DNA from: Vibrio thalassae
Lineage (GTDB): Bacteria; Pseudomonadota; Gammaproteobacteria; Enterobacterales; Vibrionaceae
Assembly (NCBI RefSeq): GCF_900089835.1
Contig: NZ_OANU01000123.1
Span: 1 to 64,000, forward strand
Length of the DNA stretch: 64,000 nt
Direction: 5' to 3'
A program made the translations under genes and the position numbers. Numbering within the stretch: position 1 is the first letter of the stretch; each line of letters starts with the position of its first letter. The notes below the pieces were generated by a model. It was not told where the DNA came from and made no database searches. It worked only from the letters and a program-made list of their open reading frames with translations. Of the stretch, positions 15,609 to 24,838 are shown piece by piece.

Positions 15609-17273
15609 TCACGCAGCAATTAACAGCTCTTTTGCATTGGCTAACGTACTGTCGGTAATTTGGCTGCCGCCAAGAAGCCTTGCTAGTTCGGTGATACGTT
15701 CTTGCTCGTTAAGCGTCAACATGCTGGTTTCAGTTTGATTCGCTTTGGTGGTTTTAGTGACAAACAGTTGTTGATGGCCATGACCAGCAACTTGAGGTAA
15801 GTGAGTCACACACAGAACTTGAGTTGATTCACCAAGCTTACGTAGCATTTTGCCTACGACGGCTGCAGTTGGACCACTGATACCCACATCTACTTCGTCA
15901 AAAATAAGGCTAGGGGTGTCAACTTTTTGGGCAGTAATAACTTGAATCGCGAGTGAAATTCGAGATAGTTCACCGCCAGAGGCGACTTTCGCAATCGGCA
16001 GCATTGGTTGACCTGGGTTGGTTGAGACGACAAAAACCACATTATCCATTCCCGTTGGAGAAGGGTGTTCCAACTGGAAGTCTACGGTAATCGCAAACTT
16101 AGCTTTTTCCATGCTCAATTCATGCATGCTCTGTGAGATCAATTTATTGAGCTCTTTTGCGTAGCGCCCACGAGATTTACTAAGTTTTTCACTAGAACGG
16201 ACATAAGCATCGAAGTGTGCAGTCACTTCGTCTTCCATTGCTGCGAGTTTTTCGTCAGAGCAATCCAGTGCTTCTATTTGCGAGAGAAGGTCTTGATGAT
16301 GTTGGTAAAGTTCTTCAGGCAACACGTGGTGCTTCCGAGCTAACGACATAATCTTTGAAAACCGTTCTTCCACAAAAGCCATACGTTCTGGATCCATATC
16401 GATTTTATCGAGGTAGTTACGTAGCTCAGTATTGGCTTCTTCGAGTTGAATCAGCGCTTCTTCGATCATATTAGGTAATGTTGATAATTCACTATCTAAT
16501 TCGGCCAGTTGAATCAGTTTGCTGCTGGCGGTTTGTAGCATGCCTAGGGCATTGACTTCGTCACCCTCGTAGATGATATCAATGGCTTGTTGACATGTGA
16601 TGGCAAGCTCTCCGCTGTTAGATAGCCGCTTATGTTCTTGTTCTAATTCAGGAAACTCTTGCTCACCGATGGCTAACTCGTTGAGTTCTTTTATTTGGTA
16701 CTCTAAAAGTTGAAGCTGAGCGAGGTTGTTGGCACTGTTTTCCTTCAGTTGAGAGAGGGCAATGTCGGCACTGCGCCATGCTTGGTATTTATTGCGAACT
16801 TGTTGTAGCAGATTAGTATGCCCTGCGTATTGATCCAGTAGTGATAACTGGTAATCGCTTTTCATCAACTGATGGTGAGCATGCTGGCCATGAATATTGA
16901 TCAGAAGCTGTCCTAGTGACTTTAATTGTGACAGCGGAACAGGGCTGCCGTTGATAAACGCACGCGAACGACCTTCTTTGGTAATGGTGCGTCTTAAAAT
17001 ACATTCAGTGCCATCAAACAGGTCATTATCTTCGAGCCAACGCGTTGCTTGTTGGTTGTTTTCAATAACAAATGCAGCGGTAACTTCGGTTTTATCTTCA
17101 CCCGCGCGAACCGCTCCGGCTTCGGCTCTACCTCCCAAGCAAAGCCCTAAAGCATCAATTGCAATAGACTTACCCGCACCTGTTTCACCGGTGATGGTTG
17201 TCATACCTGTACTGAGTTCTAACTGCAGAGATTTTACAATGGCAAAATTATTAACACTTAGATGAGACAGCAT
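15609..17273 (-). CDS. recN: DNA repair protein RecN
   Basis: A 554-residue SMC-like ATPase of double-strand break repair. Walker A TGETGAGKSIAIDALG is near residue 30. A Q-loop region and ARAGEDKTEVTA follow, then a long coiled coil (about 150-380). The C-terminal part has signature KVASGGELSRISLAIQ and Walker B SLIFDEVDVGISG. Expression is predicted to be SOS controlled because two LexA boxes lie just upstream. All motifs intact, length typical. Confidence 0.96.
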   Translation of the reverse strand: MLSHLSVNNFAIVKSLQLELSTGMTTITGETGAGKSIAIDALGLCLGGRAEAGAVRAGEDKTEVTAAFVIENNQQATRWLEDNDLFDGTECILRRTITKEGRSRAFINGSPVPLSQLKSLGQLLINIHGQHAHHQLMKSDYQLSLLDQYAGHTNLLQQVRNKYQAWRSADIALSQLKENSANNLAQLQLLEYQIKELNELAIGEQEFPELEQEHKRLSNSGELAITCQQAIDIIYEGDEVNALGMLQTASSKLIQLAELDSELSTLPNMIEEALIQLEEANTELRNYLDKIDMDPERMAFVEERFSKIMSLARKHHVLPEELYQHHQDLLSQIEALDCSDEKLAAMEDEVTAHFDAYVRSSEKLSKSRGRYAKELNKLISQSMHELSMEKAKFAITVDFQLEHPSPTGMDNVVFVVSTNPGQPMLPIAKVASGGELSRISLAIQVITAQKVDTPSLIFDEVDVGISGPTAAVVGKMLRKLGESTQVLCVTHLPQVAGHGHQQLFVTKTTKANQTETSMLTLNEQERITELARLLGGSQITDSTLANAKELLIAA

Positions 17274-17301
17274 TTTTGCTTACCTGTTTAAATGAACACT
17301 A

Positions 17302-17317
17302 CTGTATGTAAGTTCAG
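17302..17317 (-). promoter_or_regulatory. LexA box 1 of recN
   Basis: CTGTATGTAAGTTCAG fits the SOS box pattern CTG-N10-CAG, with three of four outer bases of the ACAG half kept. It lies about 30 bases upstream of the recN start and probably overlaps its promoter. Paired sites are common for recN in gammaproteobacteria. Confidence 0.75.
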
Positions 17318-17323
17318 TATATA

Positions 17324-17339
17324 CTGTTTCTTTATACAG
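17324..17339 (-). promoter_or_regulatory. LexA box 2 of recN
   Basis: CTGTTTCTTTATACAG is a perfect CTGT-N8-ACAG SOS box, seven bases beyond box 1. Two sites suggest tight LexA repression and strong induction after DNA damage. Confidence 0.85.
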
Positions 17340-17416
17340 TAAAGTTGTGCAGGTAATTTTTTATGTGATTGGACGCACTATTGTTGTATTTGGCGACAAA
17401 TTAGGCCCGATAAACG

Positions 17417-17444
17417 AAAACCCCAGCATTTAACGCTGGGGTTT
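17417..17444 (-). terminator. Terminator of nadK
   Basis: AAACCCCAGCG, a short loop, and CTGGGGTTTT on the minus strand form a ten-base stem directly after the nadK stop codon, before the recN promoter region. Confidence 0.85.
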
Positions 17445-17457
17445 ATCAAACTGATCT

Positions 17458-18342
17458 CTAAAATAATTTGCTTGACCAACCAAGCTTATTTCGCAGTACG
17501 TGATAGTAGCTGTAATCTTTCGGGTGAATCAGTTTTAGCCGATTCGGGCTTTGATAAATATGAATTTCATCACCCGGGGAAACGGGTAAAGAGATTTGTC
17601 CGTCACAGCTGACTTCTTGAGTACCGCGGTTATCAGGCGAGACAATCAATTTAATACGACAGTTCGCATCGACAACTAGTGGTCGGCTAGAGAGAGTATG
17701 AGGAAACATTGGGACGAGAGAGATCGCATTTAAGTTCGCTGACAAAATGGGCCCGCCACCTGAAAGCGAATATGCTGTCGACCCTGTCGGAGTAGATACG
17801 ATCAGTCCGTCTGAACGTTGGCTGAATGCAAACGTATCGTCGATATAGACCTCAAACTCAATCATATGGGCGACTTGCCCAGGGTGTAATACCGCTTCGT
17901 TGAGTGCAGCGTTGTGACTTTTTATCTGCCCATGGCGATGTATTTCGGCTTCCAGAAGAAAGCGTTCTTCCTCGCGGTACTCTCCTTGAAGAACGGCTTC
18001 GAGAGCGGTCTCAAACCCTTCAGGGTTCAAATCAGTGAGAAACCCAAGACTACCACGATTAACGCCAATAACGGCAACATCGAAACGAGAGAGTACTCGC
18101 GCAGCTCCAAGCATATTTCCATCGCCACCAACGACGATGGCAAGATCAGCTTCACGCCCAATACGGACTAGGCTAAAAAAGTGTTGCCTTGGGATATCAA
18201 CAAGAATGTCGATAAGCCGGTCATCCACTAATACTTTGTAGCCTTTAGAGGTAAGCCAGTGAAACAGTTCTTTGTGGGTTTGAACGGCTTTCTGTGCTCT
18301 TGGTTTGCCTATGATGGCGATCACCTCAAAGGTTTTTTTCAT
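17458..18342 (-). CDS. nadK: NAD kinase
   Basis: A 294-residue enzyme that phosphorylates NAD to NADP with ATP. The signature VVGGDGNMLGAAR (GGDG motif) lies near residue 72. The conserved NRGSLGFLTDL, the loop SPTGSTAYSLSGGGPI and a C-terminal DGQ segment follow. All are typical of the PpnK/NadK family, and length matches E. coli (292). It is transcribed away from grpE, the conserved arrangement around recN in this group. Confidence 0.97.
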   Translation of the reverse strand: MKKTFEVIAIIGKPRAQKAVQTHKELFHWLTSKGYKVLVDDRLIDILVDIPRQHFFSLVRIGREADLAIVVGGDGNMLGAARVLSRFDVAVIGVNRGSLGFLTDLNPEGFETALEAVLQGEYREEERFLLEAEIHRHGQIKSHNAALNEAVLHPGQVAHMIEFEVYIDDTFAFSQRSDGLIVSTPTGSTAYSLSGGGPILSANLNAISLVPMFPHTLSSRPLVVDANCRIKLIVSPDNRGTQEVSCDGQISLPVSPGDEIHIYQSPNRLKLIHPKDYSYYHVLRNKLGWSSKLF

Positions 18343-18363
18343 ATCACTTCCAAACTAATAGTG

Positions 18364-18392
18364 CTTGAATCACAAATCTTCATCCCCATAAT
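18364..18392 (+). promoter_or_regulatory. Heat-shock (sigma-32) promoter of grpE
   Basis: CTTGAA (18364-18369), 14 bases, then CCCCATAAT (18384-18392) match the sigma-32 consensus almost perfectly. It lies about 105 bases upstream of the grpE start and points toward it, as expected for a heat-shock gene. Confidence 0.85.
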
Positions 18393-18495
18393 ATACCCAA
18401 AGTATGTATATATGCAGTGTTTGGTATGATTTTGATCCAAAGTTTTATGGACAGTCGTATTCACATTGCCTTGAATTGAGTATTCCGGAGAAACC

Positions 18496-19104
18496 ATGAG
18501 CAACGAAGAAAATAAGGTAAACCAAGAAGAGCTGCACACTCAAGAAGCGCAAGCAAAGCAAGCGGATGCTGATGTTGTTGGTTCTGACGCTGATGTCGAG
18601 TGGAACGAAGAATCCGAGCAAGATATTCAAGAGTCGAAAATTGCTCAACTAGAAGCGGCTTTATTAGCGAGTGAATCCAAAGTTAAAGAACAGCAAGATG
18701 CGGTGCTTCGTGCTAAAGCAGACGTAGAAAATATGCGTCGCCGTACAGAGCAAGAGATTGACAAGGCTCGTAAATATGCACTGAATAAGTTTGCTGAAGA
18801 ATTACTTCCTGTTATCGATAACCTTGAGCGTGCAATCGCAGCGGCTGATGCTGAAAACGAAGCGGTGAAGCCGATTGTTGAAGGTGTAGAACTCACACAC
18901 AAAACGTTTGTTGATGTGGTTGCTAAATTTGGCTTGAAAGAAATCAACCCTGAGGGCGAAGCGTTTAATCCAGAACTGCATCAAGCGATGTCTATTCAGG
19001 AAAGTGCTGACCATGAACCAAACACAGTTATGTTTGTTATGCAAAAGGGTTACGAACTAAATGGCCGTGTAATCAGACCTGCAATGGTTATGGTGTCTAA
19101 ATAA
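18496..19104 (+). CDS. grpE: Nucleotide exchange factor GrpE
   Basis: A 202-residue cochaperone that releases ADP from DnaK. The N-terminal 60 residues are very acidic and Gln rich. A long paired coiled coil follows (about 55-135; RAKADVENMRRRTEQEIDKA), then FAEELLPVIDNLERA. The C-terminal beta domain contains NPELHQAMS and GYELNGRVIRPAMVMVSK. All family marks are present. Coding begins at ATG 18496 behind CCGGAG. Confidence 0.97.
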   Translation: MSNEENKVNQEELHTQEAQAKQADADVVGSDADVEWNEESEQDIQESKIAQLEAALLASESKVKEQQDAVLRAKADVENMRRRTEQEIDKARKYALNKFAEELLPVIDNLERAIAAADAENEAVKPIVEGVELTHKTFVDVVAKFGLKEINPEGEAFNPELHQAMSIQESADHEPNTVMFVMQKGYELNGRVIRPAMVMVSK

Positions 19105-19166
19105 CAAGCGAACAGCCAGGGGGTTGACAGTAGAGGTTTAACCCATTGGTTTTGGATTTATAGAGA

Positions 19167-19194
19167 AATGAAGCCTGATAGGCTTCATTTTTTT
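19167..19194 (+). terminator. Terminator of grpE
   Basis: AATGAAGCC, loop TGATA, GGCTTCATT and a T run form a Rho-independent terminator about 65 bases after the grpE stop codon. Confidence 0.88.
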
Positions 19195-19379
19195 GGTTGT
19201 TTATTCTGGATTAATTTGAAAAAATTAGGTGATGATCTTTTAAATTTTGGATAATAAAATGTAAAATTAATGCTTTATTTTGAGCTTCAGATCTGTAAGA
19301 TGCCCTGAGCTTTCTACTAATAAGAAAGTAAATAACTATAAAAACACAGGGACTAAACACAACATTCTGGAGTTTATGA

Positions 19380-20654
19380 ATGAATAAATCACTATCCCAA
19401 AAGATCTTCGTAGGTCTATTTGCTGGCCTGTTAATTGGTACAGCGATTCAATACTTATTCGCAGGTGTCAGCCTCTTTGATCAATACCTTCTTGGATTTG
19501 CTGAAGGTGTGGGCGGCATGTTCGTCTCGCTTATCAAGCTGCTGGTTGTTCCACTCGTATACGTTTCTATTGTCTGCGGTATCGTAGAACTTAAAGACAT
19601 CAACTCTTTTGGCCGTTTAGGCGGTAAAACTTTTGCGCTTTATATTCTCAATACCGTCGTCGCTATCACTTTCGCGTTAACCATTGGTATGATCGTTCAG
19701 CCGGGCGCAGGTGCAAACCTTGGTGGTACAGTAGCTCAAGCCATTGAAATTACCTCTACCACAACCCCTGATATCTTCTCAATGATCACTAATATCGTTC
19801 CAAGCAATCCAATTCAGGCGTTTGCAAATGGCGATATGCTGCAAATCATTTTCATGGCAATTTTGACAGGTCTTGCCATCCAAGCATTGGATAAGAAGGG
19901 CGGCCCTGCTGTGAATGCGTTCAAAGTAGCGAACGACATCATGATGAAGCTCATTGGTCTAGTCATGAGTCTTGCTCCATACGGTGTGTTTGCTCTTATG
20001 ATTCAACTAGGTGCAACTCTAGATGCTGGTACGCTAGCTTCAGTGGCAGGTTATGTGGCACTGGTTGTTGGTATCCTTGTGCTTTGGATTTTTGTTGTGT
20101 ATCCATTAATGGTGGGCGCAACTACCAAGATGACTCCTTCACAGTTTATTCGTGCGACTCGTGAGCAGGTACTGTTCTCACTATCAACAGCAAGTTCGAA
20201 CGCTACGATTCCAGTAACGATGCGTACTTTGACTGACAAAATTGGTGTGTCTAAATCGGTAGCTGGTTTTGGTGTTCCACTAGGTGCAACGATGAACATG
20301 GCAGGAGCGTCTATTTATATTGCTATCGCAACTATTTTTATCGCCAACGCGTTTGGTCAGCCAATTCAAATGAGTGACCTGTTTACACTAGGTTTCACAG
20401 TTCTACTACTTTCTATTGGTGCTGGTGGTGTTCCGGGTGGCGGCGTTGTCATGATCGGCGTTATCCTGCACCAACTAGGTTTGCCGCCAGAAGGTTTAGC
20501 TATTGTTGCCGCGGTTGACCGTATTAATGACATGTTCTGCACAAGTTCTAACGTTGTTGGTGATACTGCAGTCAATACGATTGTAGCGGGTAGCGAGAAT
20601 GAGCTTGATGTTGAACAAGGTTCAGAAGCTCAACTTACTGAAAGCCGTGCCTAA
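19380..20654 (+). CDS. Dicarboxylate/amino acid:cation symporter (DAACS family)
   Basis: A 424-residue inner-membrane carrier with about eight helices and two re-entrant loops. Family motifs are visible: a serine-rich loop SLSTASSNATIPVTM near 265, MAGASIYIAIATIFIANAF near 305, and GAGGVPGGGVVMIGVIL near 345 with DRINDMFCTSSNVVGDT close behind. This matches the GltP/DctA family that moves glutamate, aspartate or C4 dicarboxylates with sodium or protons. The exact substrate is not clear. It lies between grpE and dnaK but has its own terminator, so it is probably a separate unit. Confidence 0.88.
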   Translation: MNKSLSQKIFVGLFAGLLIGTAIQYLFAGVSLFDQYLLGFAEGVGGMFVSLIKLLVVPLVYVSIVCGIVELKDINSFGRLGGKTFALYILNTVVAITFALTIGMIVQPGAGANLGGTVAQAIEITSTTTPDIFSMITNIVPSNPIQAFANGDMLQIIFMAILTGLAIQALDKKGGPAVNAFKVANDIMMKLIGLVMSLAPYGVFALMIQLGATLDAGTLASVAGYVALVVGILVLWIFVVYPLMVGATTKMTPSQFIRATREQVLFSLSTASSNATIPVTMRTLTDKIGVSKSVAGFGVPLGATMNMAGASIYIAIATIFIANAFGQPIQMSDLFTLGFTVLLLSIGAGGVPGGGVVMIGVILHQLGLPPEGLAIVAAVDRINDMFCTSSNVVGDTAVNTIVAGSENELDVEQGSEAQLTESRA

Positions 20655-20676
20655 TCACCTTATTTAACGATTTGCA

Positions 20677-20705
20677 AAGCGGAGCCTAAAAGGCTCCGCT
20701 TTTTT
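20677..20705 (+). terminator. Terminator of the symporter gene
   Basis: AAGCGGAGCC, loop TAAAA, GGCTCCGCTT and a T run make a strong Rho-independent terminator 22 bases after the stop codon. Confidence 0.92.
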
Positions 20706-20797
20706 ATGGATAGCCGTGCTTTCAGAGAGTTAGTTGCCCGTTTTATAGACATTTTCTAATTTCTTGGGAAAAAACTTAATTTTTTTTACCTTCCTCC

Positions 20798-20825
20798 CTT
20801 GAAAAGCATTTTGCAGCCCTTATTT
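20798..20825 (+). promoter_or_regulatory. Heat-shock (sigma-32) promoter of dnaK
   Basis: CTTGAA, 13 bases, then CCCTTATTT agrees with the sigma-32 consensus. It lies about 110 bases upstream of dnaK and in the right direction. Confidence 0.75.
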
Positions 20826-20932
20826 AAGGTTCATAGATAAAACAAACCTATTGCGAGCGGGTGTATTGCCGGCTCAATGCTCCATACTGGAGCTTGCATA
20901 CGAAACAATAGAATTTATTCGGAGATAGCCTG

Positions 20933-22846
20933 ATGGGTAAAATCATTGGTATTGACTTAGGTACTACTAACTCTTGTGTTGCTGTTCTAGACGGTGACAA
21001 ACCACGCGTAATCGAAAATGCTGAAGGTGAGCGCACAACCGCATCGGTTATTGCTTACACGGACGGCGAAACGCTAGTAGGTCAACCAGCTAAACGTCAA
21101 GCAGTTACAAACCCAGAGAACACGCTATTTGCTATTAAGCGTCTAATCGGTCGTCGTTTTGAAGACGAAGAAGTACAGCGTGATATCGAAATCATGCCTT
21201 ACAAAATTGTTAAGGCTGACAACGGTGATGCATGGGTAGAAGCGAAAGGCCAAAAAATGGCGGCTCCTCAAGTATCTGCTGAAGTACTTAAGAAAATGAA
21301 GAAAACTGCAGAAGACTTCCTAGGTGAGGAGGTAACTGGTGCAGTTATCACTGTTCCTGCTTACTTTAACGATGCACAGCGTCAAGCAACGAAAGATGCT
21401 GGTCGTATCGCAGGTCTAGAAGTTAAACGTATCATCAACGAACCAACAGCAGCAGCACTTGCTTACGGTCTAGACAAGAAAGGCGGCGACCGCACTATCG
21501 CTGTTTATGACCTTGGTGGTGGTACATTCGATATCTCTATCATCGAAATCGACGAAGTTGAAGGCGAAAAAACATTTGAAGTTCTAGCAACTAACGGTGA
21601 CACGCACCTTGGTGGTGAAGACTTTGATAACCGCATGATCAACTACTTAGTTGAAGAGTTCCAAAAAGAGCAAGGTATCAACCTTAAGAACGACCCACTA
21701 GCAATGCAGCGTGTTAAAGAAGCAGCAGAGAAAGCGAAGATCGAGCTTTCTTCTACTTCTCAAACTGACGTAAACCTACCTTACGTGACTGCAGATGCAA
21801 CTGGTCCTAAGCACATGAACGTAAAAGTGACTCGTGCGAAGCTAGAATCTCTAGTTGAAGACCTAGTACAACGTTCTCTTGAGCCACTAAAAGTTGCTCT
21901 AGCTGATGCAGAGCTATCAGTAAGCGACATCAACGACGTAATCCTAGTTGGTGGTCAAACTCGTATGCCTATGGTTCAAGCGAAAGTAGCTGAGTTCTTC
22001 GGTAAAGAAGCTCGCCGTGACGTGAACCCAGACGAGGCAGTAGCAATGGGTGCTGCAGTTCAAGGTGGTGTACTAGCGGGTGATGTTAAAGATGTACTTC
22101 TACTAGACGTTACTCCTCTATCTCTCGGTATCGAGACTATGGGCGGCGTAATGACTAAGCTAGTTGAGAAGAACACCACTATCCCAACAAAAGCGAACCA
22201 AGTTTTCTCTACAGCAGAAGACAACCAGAATGCGGTAACTATCCACGTTCTTCAAGGTGAGCGTAAGCAGGCGATGTACAACAAGTCTCTAGGTCAATTT
22301 AACCTAGAAGGTATCCAAGCTGCACCTCGTGGTATGCCTCAAATCGAAGTAACTTTCGACCTAGATGCGGACGGTATCCTACACGTATCTGCGAAAGACA
22401 AGTCGACGGGTAAAGAGCAGAAGATCACTATCCAAGCGTCTGGCGGTCTGAGCGATGAAGACATCGAGAAAATGGTTCAAGAAGCTGAAGCGAACAAAGA
22501 AGCGGACAAAAAGTTCGAAGAGCTAGCAACGGCACGTAACCAAGCAGACCAAATGATTCACGGTACTCGTAAGCAAGTAGAAGAAGCTGGTGAAGCGCTA
22601 CCTGCTGATGAGAAAGAGAAGATTGAAACAGCAATCACTGAGCTAGAAACAGCTCGTAAAGGTGATGACAAAGAAGCGATTGATACGAAAGTACAAGCGC
22701 TAATGGCAGCAGCTCAAAAGCTAATGGAAATTGCACAGCAGCAAGCTCAAGCACAAGGTGCAGGCGCTGAAGCTGGCGAACAGCCTAAGCAAGACGACGA
22801 TGTTGTTGATGCTGAGTTCGAAGAAGTAAAAGACGAGAAAAAATAA
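20933..22846 (+). CDS. dnaK: Chaperone DnaK (Hsp70)
   Basis: A 637-residue Hsp70. The ATPase half starts with GIDLGTTNSCVAV and holds AYFNDAQRQATKDAGRIAG, VYDLGGGTFDISI and ILVGGQTRMP. The substrate-binding half begins near 390 (LLLDVTPLSLGIET), followed by the helical lid and the EEVKDEKK tail that binds DnaJ partners. Codon use is strongly biased towards highly expressed codons, unlike the accessory region at the start. It works with DnaJ and GrpE in protein folding and in control of sigma-32. Confidence 0.98.
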   Translation: MGKIIGIDLGTTNSCVAVLDGDKPRVIENAEGERTTASVIAYTDGETLVGQPAKRQAVTNPENTLFAIKRLIGRRFEDEEVQRDIEIMPYKIVKADNGDAWVEAKGQKMAAPQVSAEVLKKMKKTAEDFLGEEVTGAVITVPAYFNDAQRQATKDAGRIAGLEVKRIINEPTAAALAYGLDKKGGDRTIAVYDLGGGTFDISIIEIDEVEGEKTFEVLATNGDTHLGGEDFDNRMINYLVEEFQKEQGINLKNDPLAMQRVKEAAEKAKIELSSTSQTDVNLPYVTADATGPKHMNVKVTRAKLESLVEDLVQRSLEPLKVALADAELSVSDINDVILVGGQTRMPMVQAKVAEFFGKEARRDVNPDEAVAMGAAVQGGVLAGDVKDVLLLDVTPLSLGIETMGGVMTKLVEKNTTIPTKANQVFSTAEDNQNAVTIHVLQGERKQAMYNKSLGQFNLEGIQAAPRGMPQIEVTFDLDADGILHVSAKDKSTGKEQKITIQASGGLSDEDIEKMVQEAEANKEADKKFEELATARNQADQMIHGTRKQVEEAGEALPADEKEKIETAITELETARKGDDKEAIDTKVQALMAAAQKLMEIAQQQAQAQGAGAEAGEQPKQDDDVVDAEFEEVKDEKK

Positions 22847-22977
22847 TTCTCGTCGCTAGAAGACCCAATCTCGGCGTCGATGATGCTCATTTACTCACGT
22901 AAACTGCGCGTCATCTCCTTGAGCTTGAGCCTTCTAGCTTAGAGAAACCTTTCTTCTGGGTTCTCGAAAAGTGATTG

Positions 22978-23077
22978 TTGCGGGCGTTTGGGGTAACCTT
23001 TACGCCCGCAAATTTGTAGACACTGTCGCTCTAGATAAGGAAACTACCTCCAAGGACCCAAATCTTTATCTAGAACG
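22978..23077 (+). other. Two inverted repeats in the dnaK-dnaJ gap
   Basis: The first has arms TTGCGGGCGT (22978-22987) and ACGCCCGCAA (23002-23011), a ten-base perfect stem with a short AATTTGT tail that could act as a weak terminator. The second has arms at 23027-23040 and 23064-23077 that pair in 12 of 14 positions around TCTAGATAA. The two may tune dnaJ expression relative to dnaK. Confidence 0.55.
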
Positions 23078-23132
23078 ATACAATCCCCAAACAGCGCAGG
23101 GCTGTTTGTCGAAGTAATTGGTAACAAGTAAT

Positions 23133-24272
23133 ATGTCAAAACGTGATTTTTACGAAGTATTAGGCGTTGATCGTGACGCATCAGAGCGCGATATCAAGAA
23201 GGCGTATAAGCGCCTTGCTATGAAGTATCACCCAGATAGAAACCAGGGTGATGAAACCGCTGCCGAGAAATTTAAAGAAGTAAAAGAAGCGTACGAAATT
23301 CTTACCGAACCACAAAAGAAAGCGGCTTACGATCAGTATGGTCATGCTGCGTTTGAACAAGGTGGTATGGGTGGTGGCGGCTTTGGTGGCGCTGGTGCTG
23401 ATTTCGGTGATATCTTCGGTGATGTATTCGGCGATATCTTTGGTGGTGGTCGCCGTGGTGGTGGGAGTCGTGCACAACGTGGTGCTGACTTACGTTACAA
23501 CATGGAACTGACGTTAGAAGAAGCGGTTCGTGGTATTTCGAAAGAGATTGAAGTTCCAACGCTTGTTGAATGTGAAACTTGTGATGGCAGCGGTGCGAAG
23601 AAAGGTTCTTCACCACAAACTTGTGGCACCTGTCATGGACATGGTCAAGTTCAAATGCGCCAAGGTTTCTTTGCGGTTCAGCAAACCTGTCCAACCTGTC
23701 ATGGTCAAGGCAAGATCATCAAAGACCCTTGTAATAGCTGTCATGGCCAAGGTCGTATCCAGAAGACTAAGACGCTTAATGTTAAAATTCCAGCTGGCGT
23801 AGATACCGGCGATCGTATTCGTCTATCTGGTGAAGGTGAAGCGGGAGAGCACGGCGCACCAGCTGGTGATCTGTACGTTCAAGTGCACGTTCAAGAGCAC
23901 CACATTTTTGAACGTGAAGGTAACAACCTCTACTGTGAAGTGCCCGTGAGCTTTGCTCAAGCAGCATTAGGCGGTGAAGTAGAAGTGCCTACCCTTGATG
24001 GTCGTGTCAGCCTTAAAGTGCCAGAAGAAACTCAAACAGGCCGTATGTTCCGTATGCGTGGTAAAGGCGTGAAAGGTGTGCGTGGCGGCGGTGTGGGTGA
24101 CCTAATCGTGAAACTAGTCGTTGAAACTCCAGTTAAGCTAAGTTCTCGTCAAAAAGAGCTACTACGTGAGTTTGAAGAGTCATGTGGTGGTGATGCTGCT
24201 AACAAGCATAAGCCGAAATCAGAAGGCTTCTTCAATGGTGTGAAAAAATTCTTTGATGATCTAACCAGTTAA
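23133..24272 (+). CDS. dnaJ: Chaperone DnaJ (Hsp40)
   Basis: A 379-residue cochaperone. ATG 23133 gives the standard MSKRDFYEVLGV start, so an in-frame TTG fifteen bases upstream is rejected. The J domain (1-70) has the HPD triad in KYHPDRNQG. A Gly-rich linker covers about 73-115. Four CxxCxGxG zinc repeats (CETCDGSG, CGTCHGHG, CPTCHGQG, CNSCHGQG) fill about 145-210, and the C-terminal domains close the protein. It stimulates the DnaK ATPase and hands over unfolded proteins. Confidence 0.98.
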   Translation: MSKRDFYEVLGVDRDASERDIKKAYKRLAMKYHPDRNQGDETAAEKFKEVKEAYEILTEPQKKAAYDQYGHAAFEQGGMGGGGFGGAGADFGDIFGDVFGDIFGGGRRGGGSRAQRGADLRYNMELTLEEAVRGISKEIEVPTLVECETCDGSGAKKGSSPQTCGTCHGHGQVQMRQGFFAVQQTCPTCHGQGKIIKDPCNSCHGQGRIQKTKTLNVKIPAGVDTGDRIRLSGEGEAGEHGAPAGDLYVQVHVQEHHIFEREGNNLYCEVPVSFAQAALGGEVEVPTLDGRVSLKVPEETQTGRMFRMRGKGVKGVRGGGVGDLIVKLVVETPVKLSSRQKELLREFEESCGGDAANKHKPKSEGFFNGVKKFFDDLTS

Positions 24273-24290
24273 GATTTTTCAAATGTTGTT

Positions 24291-24319
24291 AAAGCTCGCG
24301 AATCGTCGCGAGCTTTTTT
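24291..24319 (+). terminator. Terminator of dnaJ
   Basis: AAAGCTCGCG, loop AATCGT, CGCGAGCTTTTTTT form a Rho-independent terminator 18 bases after the dnaJ stop. It touches the end of the opposing pilin gene. Confidence 0.92.
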
Positions 24320-24739
24320 ATTGTCCCCAACAAGCGCTGGGCGTAGTTTCGCCTAAGGCGTTGAGCGTCATTGTTTTGTTGTCGTTGAGACAGCTATCTT
24401 GGTTCTGTTGCTGCAAATCTTGAGCTACCGCTTTGATGATGTATGCCGCATGACTGTCTATTGTGACGTCAAATTGATACCGCGTTGCCGGTGAGTTACA
24501 AATCAAGCAGTTGCCCGATGAAATAATATGGTGAACTGGTAGCCACTGTCATAGCTTCGTTCAAGTTCGTGTTGGATGGCAAGCATATCACCAAGTGCCA
24601 CCATTCGATGGCTTTTCCTAACCTGTTGCATGTAACTTGGATAAGCAAGACCAATTAATACAGCAAGTATGGCTAAAGTAATAGTAATCTCGACCAAGGT
24701 TAAACCGCGTTCACGTATGTTGCTTTTAGTACATTTCAT
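24318..24739 (-). pseudogene. PilE-like type IV pilin, frameshifted
   Basis: The first part (minus strand from ATG 24739) has a short leader and the class III signal RERGLTLVEITITLAILAVL, with Gly before the cut site and Glu at +5. It continues with the pilin helix (YPSYMQQVRKSHRMVALGD) to LERSYDSGYQFTI and then runs into a stop at 24503. The rest continues in another frame with ISSGNCLICNSPATRYQFDV and ends in PSACWGQ at 24318. The two frames join near 24520-24530 (AT-rich run) if one base is missing. The reconstructed protein of about 140 residues resembles PilE-like minor pilins encoded after dnaJ in vibrios. It may be a true loss or a sequencing error. Confidence 0.75.
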
Positions 24740-24838
24740 TTTTCTGCCTAGCCCTAAATACCGCCTTTAAATCGCCTTAATAGTTTTCTCGGCTGCTAAA
24801 TTGAACGCAAGTTTCAGTGTTGATTTGTAGGTGGTTTC

